DNA of 64,000 nt from a virus: positions 1-64,000 of the IMG/VR virus record IMGVR_UViG_3300011189_000006, one strand, 5' to 3'. A model generated the notes under the pieces. The model made no database searches. It was given only the letters and a program-made list of their open reading frames with translations, and was not told where the DNA came from. The translations under genes were made by a program, and so were the position numbers. Positions 49,921 through 57,825 of this stretch are shown here, one piece after another. The first letter of the stretch is position 1, and every line of letters starts with the position of its first letter.

Positions 49921-51309
49921 ATGGAAAAATATTCGGACAAGTTTTTAAATCATTCACATAAGCTAAAAGATAGTGTTATTGGTATGGAATTTGAATTTTA
50001 TATGAAAGAAATGTCATACTATAAAACAATAGAAATGCTTAACAAAGAATTAAGCCCAGTGAAGGTATGGGGTTTTAGACAGTATCACTCTAGCTTTAAA
50101 CCAGATTTTAACAATTTTAAGATAGAACCAGACTTATCTGGTGGTTCAAATATGGTAGAATTAGTAACTGGTCCAATGAATTATTACGATGCTAAGTATT
50201 TTTTAGTTAAAATAGTAAAGTTTATACAAAATTATGGATATACAAATGAGAAATGTTCATTACACTTTAATGTTTCTTTTAATGATGATGAGATAGATCT
50301 AAAGGATATAAACATTCTTAAATTGATTTTAAATACTGATGAGGAAGAAATATACAGAGCATATCCTTCTAGAAAGAACAATGTATATGCTAAGTCTGTT
50401 AAAAACGTCATTCCTTTTAAAGAGTATGATTTTTTTAATATTCCATTATCTGTTGTTAAAAATAACATGAGACTACCTAGTGATAAATATTACGGTGTTA
50501 ATGTTCTAAATATTAACTCACCAAGGGATGAACAAAGGGTAGAATATCGTTACATTGGTGGTGATGATTATGAGAAAAATTTAGGACAAATAATATATTT
50601 TATGGAACGTTTTGTTATTAGTGTGAGGGATAGTATAACACTACCTTTTAATAACGAAGATAAAAATAAGCTAGAAGATTATTTAGAAGAAAACATATCA
50701 TCATATAAGAACTTATCTAGTTATGATAATTTCATTGTTGAGCTTCCTAAGATACAAATACAAATTGATCAGAATAGTAATTATGATGTAGTAAACTCCT
50801 ATTATACTAGTATTTATGATAAGATTTATAATTTCATAAAATCTTGTGATGAATTAAAAGAAGGTATAATGAATTACGTTACACAAACCCAATCATTAGA
50901 AATAATAGATGCTGATATAAAAGCAACATCTACTATAAAAACTGTTGATTTGGTTAACTGCACACTAACTGGCATATTCTATGATTGTTATATAGTAGGT
51001 TCTGAACTTATGAACTCTCAGATAACAAGATCAAAATTATATCAAAGTGATGCATATAAAAGTAAAATTCTAAATTGTAATATAGAGACTTCAACATTAG
51101 AGGATTGCTATTTCGTAGAGGGGTACTTAAATGGTGATATGAGAGGAGGTGTTTATCGCTCTGGTAAATTAGGTCCTTATGCAAGTATGGATTCTAATGT
51201 AAAAGTTATTGATAACGATAGGAATTTCTTTGATACCAAGTTTAACTCAGAAGATGACAAGGCTAGTGATAAAAAAGGACTTAGTGTGTTTGGTAAAGAT
51301 TTTAAATAA
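49921..51309 (+). CDS. Amidoligase-like protein with pentapeptide-type C-terminus
   Basis: The protein has 462 residues. The N-terminal ~260 residues fit the putative amidoligase family of the glutamine synthetase/ATP-grasp-like group: VIGMEFEF (19-26), DLSGGSNMVELVTGP (71-85) and SLHFNVS (113-119), giving the metal/ATP-binding Glu and His. Residues ~330-410 contain five-residue steps (VDLVNCTLTGIFYDCYIVGSE, split) like pentapeptide repeats. Such enzymes are thought to form isopeptide or amide bonds on proteins, peptides or small molecules. Substrate unknown. Not part of T4; no partner gene recognised nearby. Confidence 0.55.
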   Translation: MEKYSDKFLNHSHKLKDSVIGMEFEFYMKEMSYYKTIEMLNKELSPVKVWGFRQYHSSFKPDFNNFKIEPDLSGGSNMVELVTGPMNYYDAKYFLVKIVKFIQNYGYTNEKCSLHFNVSFNDDEIDLKDINILKLILNTDEEEIYRAYPSRKNNVYAKSVKNVIPFKEYDFFNIPLSVVKNNMRLPSDKYYGVNVLNINSPRDEQRVEYRYIGGDDYEKNLGQIIYFMERFVISVRDSITLPFNNEDKNKLEDYLEENISSYKNLSSYDNFIVELPKIQIQIDQNSNYDVVNSYYTSIYDKIYNFIKSCDELKEGIMNYVTQTQSLEIIDADIKATSTIKTVDLVNCTLTGIFYDCYIVGSELMNSQITRSKLYQSDAYKSKILNCNIETSTLEDCYFVEGYLNGDMRGGVYRSGKLGPYASMDSNVKVIDNDRNFFDTKFNSEDDKASDKKGLSVFGKDFK

Positions 51310-51377
51310 TTTTAAATAATTCTATAAATTACTAAACAAATTGCCTTTTTTGTATATAACTAAGAAACAATTTAATT

Positions 51378-51815
51378 ATGATAGAAAATGGAAAATTAGT
51401 TTCAGTTCACTACACTGGAAAAGTAAAAGGTAGCGAAGAAGCATTTGATAGTTCAAAAGATAGAGACCCACTTAAATTTCAAGTTGGATCTGGACAAATT
51501 ATACCAGGATTTGAGAAATCTATTCTAGGTAAAAATGTAGGAGATAAGGTAACTATTGATGTATCTTCAGAAGAAGGATATGGAAGTATTCGTGAAGATC
51601 TTTATGCAAAAGTAAATCAAGATCAATTACCAGGTGATGTAACAGTTGGGCAACAACTACAAGCACAATCAGATAATGGTCAACCAGTTAACGTTGTGGT
51701 AAAAGAAGTCAATGAAGACCATGTCTTAGTTGATGCAAATCATCCATTAGCGGGTAAAGATTTAACTTTTGATATTGAAGTATTAACAGTAGAAAATGTA
51801 GAAAAAGAGGATTAA
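51378..51815 (+). CDS. FKBP-type peptidyl-prolyl isomerase, SlyD-like
   Basis: The protein has 145 residues. It has the SlyD layout: VSVHYTGKVK near the start, then DSSKDRDPLKFQVGSGQIIPGFEKSI (split here) as the FKBP active site, an inserted-in-flap domain (about 70-125: EEGYGSIREDLYAKV, QLPGDVTVGQQLQ), and the closing strand LTFDIEVLTVE. It lacks the His-rich metal tail of bacterial SlyD. It would help fold proteins in the cytoplasm, possibly long tail proteins. Uncommon in phages, so probably acquired from a bacterium. Followed by a strong terminator. Confidence 0.9.
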   Translation: MIENGKLVSVHYTGKVKGSEEAFDSSKDRDPLKFQVGSGQIIPGFEKSILGKNVGDKVTIDVSSEEGYGSIREDLYAKVNQDQLPGDVTVGQQLQAQSDNGQPVNVVVKEVNEDHVLVDANHPLAGKDLTFDIEVLTVENVEKED

Positions 51816-51835
51816 TAATCCTTAATATCTAGTAC

Positions 51836-51869
51836 AAAAAAAGCTTGTGGAAACACAAGCTTTTTTTTT
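51836..51869 (+). terminator. Rho-independent terminator after FKBP gene
   Basis: AAGCTTGTG (51841-51849), loop GAAA, CACAAGCTT (51854-51862), flanked by an A-run and a T-run, hence usable from both sides. Confidence 0.9.
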
Positions 51870-51882
51870 GTTAATAAAATAA

Positions 51883-52080
51883 TTAATAGTTAGGTGCTAC
51901 TTTAATAACTTCTACGTAGTCATTATGCCACCCCCTAAATAGGTTCTTTTTTCTAAGGGAATGGACAGAGATATCTAGTGCAGTAGAATCGTGTTTTTTA
52001 TATAACTTACCTAGGTTAGTAAATACTTCAATTCTACCAGTTAGTTTCCACCTAAGACATATAACACTTGCATTTCTCAT
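51883..52080 (-). CDS. Small hypothetical basic protein
   Basis: The protein has 65 residues. Residues 18-50 (EVFTNLGKLYKKHDSTALDI, then HSLRKKNLFRGW) look like a short helix-turn-helix-type motif, of the sort found as a DNA-binding module in phage proteins. Its ATG overlaps the stop of the upstream gene by one base, so it is the third gene of a leftward operon starting at 53385. Confidence 0.6.
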   Translation of the reverse strand: MRNASVICLRWKLTGRIEVFTNLGKLYKKHDSTALDISVHSLRKKNLFRGWHNDYVEVIKVAPNY

Positions 52081-52679
52081 TATATAATTATTGATTTACT
52101 ATTAGTACCAATCTTTATACCATCTGTTGTCTCTCCACTTAGTATTTCATCCTTAGATATTAATCTTATATTTGGCTTATTTTCCATTGATAAGAATATT
52201 TCTCTTGCTTTTGATATATTAAACTTTATTTTAAAAATATCAAAGTACATAAAATTTTCAAATCCTTCCCTATCTGTTTTTATTTTTTCAGATTTAATAT
52301 ACTCACTAGCATAATCCTCCTTAGACAAAGAACTAAATACACCTTCCTCATCTACCATCTCTTCAATCATTTCTCTATCAACACTAAACTCTCTATTGCC
52401 CTTTTTACTAAACCATATTTCAAAAAGATCTATATTATCTTTTTCCATAAACAATCTCAAGTCGGGTTCTTTTCTCTCATACTCAACACCAATATTGTCC
52501 AGAAATACACTGGCTTCTTTATCATACTCTAAAGCACCACCAAATGGTGTAAAGACTTGATATCCCTTGGATAGTTGGCTTTTGTTTAGACAAAGGAGGT
52601 AATCATCTCCCATTTTTATAGATGCAAATGATGCACAAGATACTCTTACTTTATTTTCCATATTTTTCGTATAATTCAT
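52080..52679 (-). CDS. Nudix-fold-like hypothetical protein
   Basis: 199 residues from 52679, or 193 from the internal ATG at 52661, which overlaps the upstream stop and may be the real start. ASIKMGDDYLLCLNKSQ followed by YQVFTPFGGALEYD looks like the first strands of a Nudix domain (with PxGG), but the catalytic GX5EX7REUXEEXGU box is not seen. It may be a degenerate, non-catalytic Nudix-like protein. It is the second gene of a leftward operon after the phosphoesterase. Confidence 0.45.
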   Translation of the reverse strand: MNYTKNMENKVRVSCASFASIKMGDDYLLCLNKSQLSKGYQVFTPFGGALEYDKEASVFLDNIGVEYERKEPDLRLFMEKDNIDLFEIWFSKKGNREFSVDREMIEEMVDEEGVFSSLSKEDYASEYIKSEKIKTDREGFENFMYFDIFKIKFNISKAREIFLSMENKPNIRLISKDEILSGETTDGIKIGTNSKSIII

Positions 52680-53385
52680 TGACCCCTAATAGTCGGTGTA
52701 TAGTACCATCTATTTCTGTTACTTTACTAGCATGAAAGTGTCCGTAATAATGATTCGCTATTTTGTTATTTTGCTTTATAATTCTAAATGCTTCTGTTAT
52801 AAGATACCTCTCTGTGTGTAAATCTGTCTTCAGCATATCATCATTCATTGCCATGTTATCCACAAATATCCCAAACCCATGTGTAGTATCTGGATAACAG
52901 TACACAGGTGATGTGTGTGTCACGATAGTATCTATGCCTCTTATACTAGATAGTATTTCTTCATTTAATTCAAAGCTCTCATCACCCCACCAACTCTTTT
53001 GGACTCTATTTTTATCGGCTATTATTCTACTAACTCTGTCTACACTTATTGCACCACCCATAAAGAGTATATTTTTGGATGATATATTAATCACTGAATA
53101 ATCCTTTACAAAAGTTATGTTAGTAAAGCCAAATGAGTCATTGTCAAAATATGGCTTGTAATCGTGGTTTCCTCTTATTGCATATAGATTTATACATCTT
53201 TCGTATAAATCATCATTGAGAGATGATAGTAATTCATTCTCATTATTAAAATCAGTAAATCCAATACCAAAATCTCCAACTTGTATGATATTAGCATTAT
53301 TTATATCATATCGATTAATTAAATCAGTTATGACATAATACTTTCTATGTATATCTCCCAAAAAAAGCAATCTTTTTTCTTGCAT
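52651..53385 (-). CDS. Calcineurin-like metallophosphoesterase
   Basis: The protein has 244 residues. The metal-binding motifs appear in order: GDIH (10-13), GDFG (about 37-40), RGNHD (about 72-76), VTHTSP (about 154-159) and YGHFH (about 213-217). Substrates could be nucleotides, phosphoproteins or RNA ends. It differs from the gp47-like enzyme in length and lacks the C-terminal region. First gene of a three-gene leftward operon. Confidence 0.87.
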   Translation of the reverse strand: MQEKRLLFLGDIHRKYYVITDLINRYDINNANIIQVGDFGIGFTDFNNENELLSSLNDDLYERCINLYAIRGNHDYKPYFDNDSFGFTNITFVKDYSVINISSKNILFMGGAISVDRVSRIIADKNRVQKSWWGDESFELNEEILSSIRGIDTIVTHTSPVYCYPDTTHGFGIFVDNMAMNDDMLKTDLHTERYLITEAFRIIKQNNKIANHYYGHFHASKVTEIDGTIHRLLGVNELYEKYGK

Positions 53386-53402
53386 AATTATTATATTATT
53401 TT

Positions 53403-53771
53403 TTATGTCAAAGTTTCAAAAATCCTAGATAAATTAAAATCTCTAGTTATACATTTGATACTTTTACCACTTAATGGTATATATGCTTCAATCAATCCTT
53501 CTATTTCATATATAGCATCTAAGTTTAGTGTATAAACCACATCATGTATTATATGTTTATATCTTGATGCTATGATAACACCAACTATAAGATTATCTGA
53601 GTTTCTTTTTGTCCAAGTATCAATACTAACCCAGAAATGACCACATAATATTTTGTGCGATGTACCCACATTGTACATCTTTCCATCTATTTTAATAACT
53701 TTAATAGCTTTGTTACAAATAAATCCGTTACTCAATAAGTAATCGCTTAAAATTTTTAATGATATTTCCAT
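53403..53771 (-). CDS. Hypothetical protein
   Basis: The protein has 122 residues with several predicted strands (KVIKIDGKMYNVGTSHKILCG, FWVSIDTWTKRN). No known family. It ends 17 nt before the phosphoesterase start, so they may share a transcript. Its start shares with the divergent muramidase gene a near-palindromic TATATATTAATATATA-like gap of only 15 nt. Confidence 0.6.
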   Translation of the reverse strand: MEISLKILSDYLLSNGFICNKAIKVIKIDGKMYNVGTSHKILCGHFWVSIDTWTKRNSDNLIVGVIIASRYKHIIHDVVYTLNLDAIYEIEGLIEAYIPLSGKSIKCITRDFNLSRIFETLT

Positions 53772-53772
53772 A

Positions 53773-53782
53773 TTAATATATA
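53773..53782 (+). promoter_or_regulatory. Phage promoter motif TTAATATATA, 4 nt from ATG; divergent gene start adjacent
   Basis: TTAATATATA, GCTT, then the ATG at 53787. The 15-nt gap is all that separates two divergent start codons; on the other strand it reads TATATATTAAT directly before the ATG at 53771. Confidence 0.55.
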
Positions 53783-53786
53783 GCTT

Positions 53787-54737
53787 ATGATAACATGCAA
53801 ATATAACGAATTTTTACTAGACAAGGAATTTAATACCATATTATTTGAAACTTTATTTATTTTAGAGACTAAAGGAGAGTGGGTGGATAACAATACATAC
53901 GAATGGAATATGGAAAAGAAATCAAAACTAAAAAAGTTTTTAGAAAAACTTCCTAAGAGTAGCTTAAAGAAATACTTTTATAAACTTATGTCTAGTCTAA
54001 AAAAATTACCAAAGAACAAAAGAAAAAGACTGGTATTATCTTTATCAACATTATTCTTTACATTTGCTAGCATAAGCTTCTATTTACCAGATGGTGATAT
54101 AGATAAGGATTATGTTGAAGCTAATGATAGAGACTTCTATAAAGAACTTTCTAATACTATAAAAGAATTTAGTAAAGTTGTTATCACTAAAGCTAAGTTC
54201 ACAACTGCACAGAAGTATGTAAAGGAAATAGAAAAGGGTTATTCTAATGACAGAGGTGACTATGGTAATTTTGTAAAGACTGCTTATGGAAAAAGGTTTG
54301 TTGGTAGTAATTACGGTATATCAGCACCAGTTTTAATGGAGTATACAAACAAATTACCAAGTAAGGAGGATATGATTAATCTAAAGTATACAACTGCTTT
54401 AGATATATATAAAAAAAAGTATTGGGAACGACAGAACTTAGATAGCCTTAATAACCAATCAATAGCTAATATAATATATGATGGCTGTGTTAACCAAGGA
54501 ATAAATGGTATGAGAAAAATATTAAGAAAGGCATTTAATGAAAACTCAATACCAATAACATCTAGCGAAAATCCGTTTAGTGAAGATTTCTTAAATCTAG
54601 TAAATGAAGTTGATTCACAAAAGCTCTTTAATTCCATAAAGAAAGAGAGAATAGCAAAATATAAAGTATCTAGAACCTTCAAAAGACATGGGAAAGGATG
54701 GCTTAAAAGAGTAAATTCTATAAAGTATAGTGATTAA
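53787..54737 (+). CDS. GH108-type muramidase (endolysin) with membrane segment
   Basis: The protein has 316 residues. Residues 1-80 are cytoplasmic and basic at the end (LPKNKRKR), followed by one membrane segment (82-100). From about 140 the GH108 pattern appears: YVKEIEKGYSNDRGDYGN with the catalytic Glu (E147 or E149), NYGISAPVLMEY, YKKKYWERQNLDSL, and IANIIYDGCVNQG. This cuts the glycan strand of peptidoglycan. The central membrane segment means it could be exported or anchored without a holin, or be released at lysis. A membrane protein gene follows. Confidence 0.75.
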   Translation: MITCKYNEFLLDKEFNTILFETLFILETKGEWVDNNTYEWNMEKKSKLKKFLEKLPKSSLKKYFYKLMSSLKKLPKNKRKRLVLSLSTLFFTFASISFYLPDGDIDKDYVEANDRDFYKELSNTIKEFSKVVITKAKFTTAQKYVKEIEKGYSNDRGDYGNFVKTAYGKRFVGSNYGISAPVLMEYTNKLPSKEDMINLKYTTALDIYKKKYWERQNLDSLNNQSIANIIYDGCVNQGINGMRKILRKAFNENSIPITSSENPFSEDFLNLVNEVDSQKLFNSIKKERIAKYKVSRTFKRHGKGWLKRVNSIKYSD

Positions 54738-54751
54738 CTAATATTTTTTTA

Positions 54752-54759
54752 TATATTTG
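54752..54759 (+). promoter_or_regulatory. Host-type -7 box TATATTTG
   Basis: TATATTTG, 12 nt before the ATG at 54772; matches the Bacteroidota -7 element. A clear -33 box is not visible. Confidence 0.35.
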
Positions 54760-54771
54760 TAAAAAAATATT

Positions 54772-55380
54772 ATGAAAGTCTATCTTACTATGTTACCAAT
54801 CTATATATTTTTCATTTTAATTAAAAATATAGGAAAAACTATCCTTATAACACTCACTATTCTGTCTTATTGTTTTGCTGGTAGTTTTACGGATGATGTT
54901 TATGTTAGGAGTGTTATAGAGGAAGTAGAAGTTCCTACTGGATATGTATATGTATACCATGATGCTAACAATACTGATGGTGTTTCTACTATATTTTTAG
55001 AAGAAAAGGTTGATATTAACAAGGGAACTATAACATATGAAAGCTACGGGGGTCTTAATATTATTTTGTGGGTCTTATTTGCTTTCTTAGTAATAATAAC
55101 TATTATAATTTTGGTAGATGATGGCGTAGGTGATGGCTATGAACTAGATGATGCCTTGAAAAGAACTGTTGTTTTCTTTACAAGGTCAACTATGAACAGA
55201 GATAGCATAGATTACATAGTTCTGGATAGATTCCTACTCAGGACAGACGATATGAATACTACCAGTCAATATAATATAACTAGAAATATATATAATATAG
55301 GTGATGTAATGAGACTTCCTAAATATAACACTATCTTATTAGAAAGAAAAAGGAAGCTTAAAAAACTAAAAATAAGTTAA
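54772..55380 (+). CDS. Membrane protein next to muramidase
   Basis: The protein has 202 residues. Hydrophobic segments lie at about 2-18 and 24-37 (LLITLTILSYCFAGS-like end) and at 94-115 (INIILWVLFAFLVIITIIIL type). A ~55-residue loop between them is likely outside the membrane, and the C-terminal 85 residues are cytoplasmic and end in a basic tail (ERKRKLKKLKIS). Position after the muramidase suggests a role in lysis control, such as a holin or antiholin, but the sequence alone does not show it. Confidence 0.6.
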   Translation: MKVYLTMLPIYIFFILIKNIGKTILITLTILSYCFAGSFTDDVYVRSVIEEVEVPTGYVYVYHDANNTDGVSTIFLEEKVDINKGTITYESYGGLNIILWVLFAFLVIITIIILVDDGVGDGYELDDALKRTVVFFTRSTMNRDSIDYIVLDRFLLRTDDMNTTSQYNITRNIYNIGDVMRLPKYNTILLERKRKLKKLKIS

Positions 55381-55869
55381 TTACAAGTATGTCAAATTCC
55401 TTGTCGATACATTAGGACTTTGAAATCCTATATGGTTTTTATCACCACCACCATCTACTAGAGACATTACTTTATCTACTATTTGAGTTGTGTTTATCCC
55501 CTTGTCATACATATCAGAAATCATATCGGGATAAGAGTCCATTATTTTATTTATTGTAATTGGTGATAAGTTTTTTTGTTTTAGATTATCTAGGACTTCA
55601 GAGAATATATCTTGTTTAGAATATATTTCATCTATCTTTTCCATCTCATCAGCATCATCTAAATCTCTTAAATCACTTACATCAGAGGGATTTCCTTTCT
55701 TTCCTCTATCTTTTTTAAAAACAAATGAGACATCTCCACTACCAGTTGTACCAGTTTGTCCTGGTAATGCCCCTGGTTGTGCAGATACAACAGCACCCAT
55801 CCCACTAGATGAATCACCACCACCTTCACCATCTTCAAAAAATTTGTTATAACTAGCTAAATACTTCAT
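55381..55869 (-). CDS. Hypothetical protein with head-targeting-like N-terminus and Gly/Ser linker
   Basis: The protein has 162 residues. It begins MKYLASYNKFFEDGEGGGDS, then a Gly/Ser/Ala/Pro-rich linker (GMGAVVSAQPGALPGQTGTTG), then FVFKKDRGKKG, and an acidic helical half (75-145). The first part fits a signal cut off at assembly, the rest a small internal or scaffold-core protein. The minus-strand TTAATATATA motif is 4 nt before its ATG. Convergent with the lysis genes. Confidence 0.65.
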   Translation of the reverse strand: MKYLASYNKFFEDGEGGGDSSSGMGAVVSAQPGALPGQTGTTGSGDVSFVFKKDRGKKGNPSDVSDLRDLDDADEMEKIDEIYSKQDIFSEVLDNLKQKNLSPITINKIMDSYPDMISDMYDKGINTTQIVDKVMSLVDGGGDKNHIGFQSPNVSTRNLTYL

Positions 55870-55873
55870 AATT

Positions 55874-55883
55874 TATATATTAA
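55874..55883 (-). promoter_or_regulatory. Phage promoter motif TTAATATATA, 4 nt from ATG
   Basis: Minus-strand TTAATATATA, AATT, then the ATG at 55869. Confidence 0.55.
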
Positions 55884-55916
55884 ATAAAAATATTATGTTT
55901 ATCTAAATTTTATTCT

Positions 55917-55924
55917 TATATTTG
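55917..55924 (+). promoter_or_regulatory. Host-type -7 box TATATTTG
   Basis: TATATTTG, 16 nt before the ATG at 55941, at the start of the rightward small-gene region. Confidence 0.4.
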
Positions 55925-55940
55925 TACAAACAAAATAGTT

Positions 55941-56093
55941 ATGGCAACTGATATAGGAGATTTGAAGGAGATGGATTTTGACGAGTTTACTACTTTGTGC
56001 CTAGGTGGATTGGATTTCCGAGAAAGGAAATGCCCAATACAACACTTCATTAGAACTAATATCTTGGAATTTTGTATAAATTATGATATATAA
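55941..56093 (+). CDS. Small ORF, first of the accessory cluster
   Basis: This 50-residue ORF begins MATDIGDLKEMDFDEFTTLC. It follows a host-type -7 box at a suitable distance. The acidic N-terminal half is helical; the second half has two Cys. Too short for a confident family call. It opens the series of tiny rightward genes between 55.9 and 58.0 kb. Confidence 0.5.
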   Translation: MATDIGDLKEMDFDEFTTLCLGGLDFRERKCPIQHFIRTNILEFCINYDI

Positions 56094-56132
56094 AGGATTT
56101 AGAAGCTTAAAAAAAGCAAACCACCTATAAAC

Positions 56133-56303
56133 GTGTTGGTCGAACTACAACATAAGATTATTGGTATTGGTGCACCAGAAAGAGAAGGATGGACTAGTGT
56201 TGGTAGATTGAGACCAAATGGTAGGTTTAGCATTAAACAAAATGTTAGTAATACAGTAGATTTTAGATCACCAACACACTGGAAATTAATAATCGAAAAA
56301 TGA
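56133..56303 (+). CDS. Small ORF with GTG start
   Basis: This 56-residue frame opens with GTG and reads VELQHKIIGIGAPEREGWTS, then VGRLRPNGRFSIKQNVSN and ends WKLIIEK. The composition is protein-like, but there is no ATG, so it may be a remnant. Its stop overlaps the next ATG by 4 nt (ATGA), which supports translational coupling. Confidence 0.4.
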   Translation: MLVELQHKIIGIGAPEREGWTSVGRLRPNGRFSIKQNVSNTVDFRSPTHWKLIIEK

Positions 56304-56425
56304 CAATAAAAATAAACTGTAAGTATAACGATAATGGTGCTTGGTGTACCAATAAGAAAATTAAGAGGCCATTATTTGGATTAGGTGCAAGAAGATTTTA
56401 CTTATCATCAACATTTAACGATTGA
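56300..56425 (+). CDS. Small Cys-containing ORF
   Basis: This 41-residue ORF begins MTIKINCKYNDNGAWCTNKK and continues KRPLFGLGARRF. CxnC spacing and the GLGAR segment recall small phage proteins in which a further Cys pair follows, which is absent here. A second open frame in the +1 register (56385-56564) overlaps its end; a frameshift between them is possible. Confidence 0.45.
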   Translation: MTIKINCKYNDNGAWCTNKKIKRPLFGLGARRFYLSSTFND

Positions 56426-56564
56426 TTATATCGATGGAACTTATGCGGAGGGAATAGATTGTAAAGGAAATAGATGGGGAGTTCATGCAAGTGGGAACGG
56501 TGATTGTTTCAATCACAAAATAGAATTTGACTTATTAAACAAAATAACTGATGGCAATTTTTAA
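56385..56564 (+). CDS. Small ORF overlapping the previous one in another frame
   Basis: This 59-residue frame from a GTG (no ATG) includes YIDGTYAEGIDCKGNRWGVH and CFNHKIEFDLLNKITDG. The composition is protein-like. It may be the second half of a frameshifted gene, or an independent or decaying gene. Confidence 0.3.
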   Translation: MQEDFTYHQHLTIDYIDGTYAEGIDCKGNRWGVHASGNGDCFNHKIEFDLLNKITDGNF

Positions 56565-56579
56565 ACAATACATGCGAAT

Positions 56580-56747
56580 ATGAGAAAGACTAGAGAACAA
56601 AGGAGAAATGAAAGTTCTGAAAAGGTATGTAGGGAACTTAGATACCAAATGGCTAAATATGGCTTAATAGGTGATTGGGGTGCTATAAATAAACACTTTG
56701 ATTGTTGGATGAATAATGCAAAGAGTAATAAGTACAAAAGACCTTAA
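56580..56747 (+). CDS. Small basic ORF
   Basis: This 55-residue ORF begins MRKTREQRRNESSEKVCREL and ends NNAKSNKYKRP. It is basic and probably helical, with two Cys and three Trp/Tyr-containing spots (GLIGDWGAINKHF). It might bind nucleic acid. It starts 15 nt after the previous frame. Confidence 0.5.
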   Translation: MRKTREQRRNESSEKVCRELRYQMAKYGLIGDWGAINKHFDCWMNNAKSNKYKRP

Positions 56748-56796
56748 CACTTTATATCAAAAACAAAATATATTAAGTGATATATTTTGTTTTTAT

Positions 56797-56827
56797 TTGG
56801 TAGTCTAAATTAAATAGTATATATTTG
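56797..56827 (+). promoter_or_regulatory. Host-type (Bacteroidota) promoter
   Basis: TTTG near 56797 followed about 20 nt later by TATATTTG (56820-56827), the -33/-7 layout of Bacteroidota promoters. It precedes the ORF at 56862 and the rightward genes beyond. Confidence 0.5.
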
Positions 56828-56861
56828 TGCTATAATAGAAATAATATTAAAATATATAATT

Positions 56862-56948
56862 ATGTTAATTGGAGAAAATTGGTATTACTGGGACAAAGAT
56901 TCAGAGCAATGGAAGCCAGAATCTTATAAATTTGAATTAACAAAATAA
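56862..56948 (+). CDS. Very small ORF after a host-type promoter
   Basis: This 28-residue ORF (MLIGENWYYWDKDSEQWKPE...) is rich in Trp and Tyr. It starts 34 nt after a promoter box. It may be a leader peptide or a minimal gene. Confidence 0.4.
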   Translation: MLIGENWYYWDKDSEQWKPESYKFELTK

Positions 56949-56972
56949 ACAAATTATAAAACTAATACACTT

Positions 56973-57275
56973 ATGAACATACATTTTTATTTAAATAACG
57001 AAGAAGAAACACCAATAACATCTTTACACGACTTAGTAAGCAACCCATTCTCATTAAATGATATAATTAATTTAGATGTAGAAGAACTTTATCCTGCTGA
57101 TTACAATAAGTATAAAGAAGATTTTAGAAGAAAGATGGTTGAAGATAGTGAAGAGTTCAAAAAAACCTTTAAAAGAAAAAGTGTTAAGTTGGTTAAAGAG
57201 GGTAAGTTTATGAATATGAAAATAATGTCAGAAAGCAAATTAATTATAGAGTATCATTGTGAATTAGTAGATTAG
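56973..57275 (+). CDS. Hypothetical protein
   Basis: The protein has 100 residues, charged and mainly helical after a strand-rich start (NIHFYLNNEEETPITSLHDL). Residues 50-75 are Lys/Glu-rich (KKTFKRKSVKLVKEGKF). No domain recognised. It follows the ORF at 56862 by 24 nt and is likely expressed from the same promoter. Confidence 0.6.
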   Translation: MNIHFYLNNEEETPITSLHDLVSNPFSLNDIINLDVEELYPADYNKYKEDFRRKMVEDSEEFKKTFKRKSVKLVKEGKFMNMKIMSESKLIIEYHCELVD

Positions 57276-57350
57276 GTATGCTGATAATAACCATTGGTTT
57301 ATAAACGAGACTCCTAGAGTACAGTATTAATAATTATACAAACTTTAAAA

Positions 57351-57575
57351 ATGAGAATAGCTAAGATAGCAAATGAAGGCAATGTATATGAATTAACTAG
57401 ATATCCAAATTTTATAGAAAGGTTTTTTGGTATAAAGACAAGAACTGATGTATATGAAGACACAGGAGATTCATATAGTTATGGTGGTAGAATATATGTT
57501 GATCAGAAGGGAATAAAAATAAGAAATGGATCTGAAGTCCAACAAATTATTGAATATTGGAGACGTAGATTATAG
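57351..57575 (+). CDS. Hypothetical protein
   Basis: The protein has 74 residues with a basic/aromatic composition (LTRYPNFIERFFGIKTRTDV, YSYGGRIYVDQKGIKIRNG). It looks like a small all-beta domain. No known family. Member of the rightward accessory series. Confidence 0.55.
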   Translation: MRIAKIANEGNVYELTRYPNFIERFFGIKTRTDVYEDTGDSYSYGGRIYVDQKGIKIRNGSEVQQIIEYWRRRL

Positions 57576-57600
57576 TAATTATACAACAAACTTATATATC

Positions 57601-57810
57601 ATGAGAAAAGCTAATAATACAAAGAAAATATTTACAGACTATTATTTAAATGGTTTTAGATGGTATAGAAAATGTCGCAAAGTTAATTGGTATAAGCATC
57701 AATTTACGAAAGATGCTTTAGAACTATCACCAAACTTTACTGGTACTTGGTGGGTTTTGTATGGGAAGGTAAATAGATATAGCAAAGTCACCAAAGAAGA
57801 AAAATGGTAA
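57601..57810 (+). CDS. Small aromatic, basic protein
   Basis: 69 residues from ATG 57601, which is preferred to an upstream alternative start overlapping the previous gene. Rich in Lys, Tyr and Trp (YLNGFRWYRKCRKVNWYKHQ, GTWWVLYGKVNRYSK). A nucleic-acid-binding role is conceivable but unproven. Confidence 0.5.
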   Translation: MRKANNTKKIFTDYYLNGFRWYRKCRKVNWYKHQFTKDALELSPNFTGTWWVLYGKVNRYSKVTKEEKW

Positions 57811-57825
57811 TATAACAGAGAAAGT

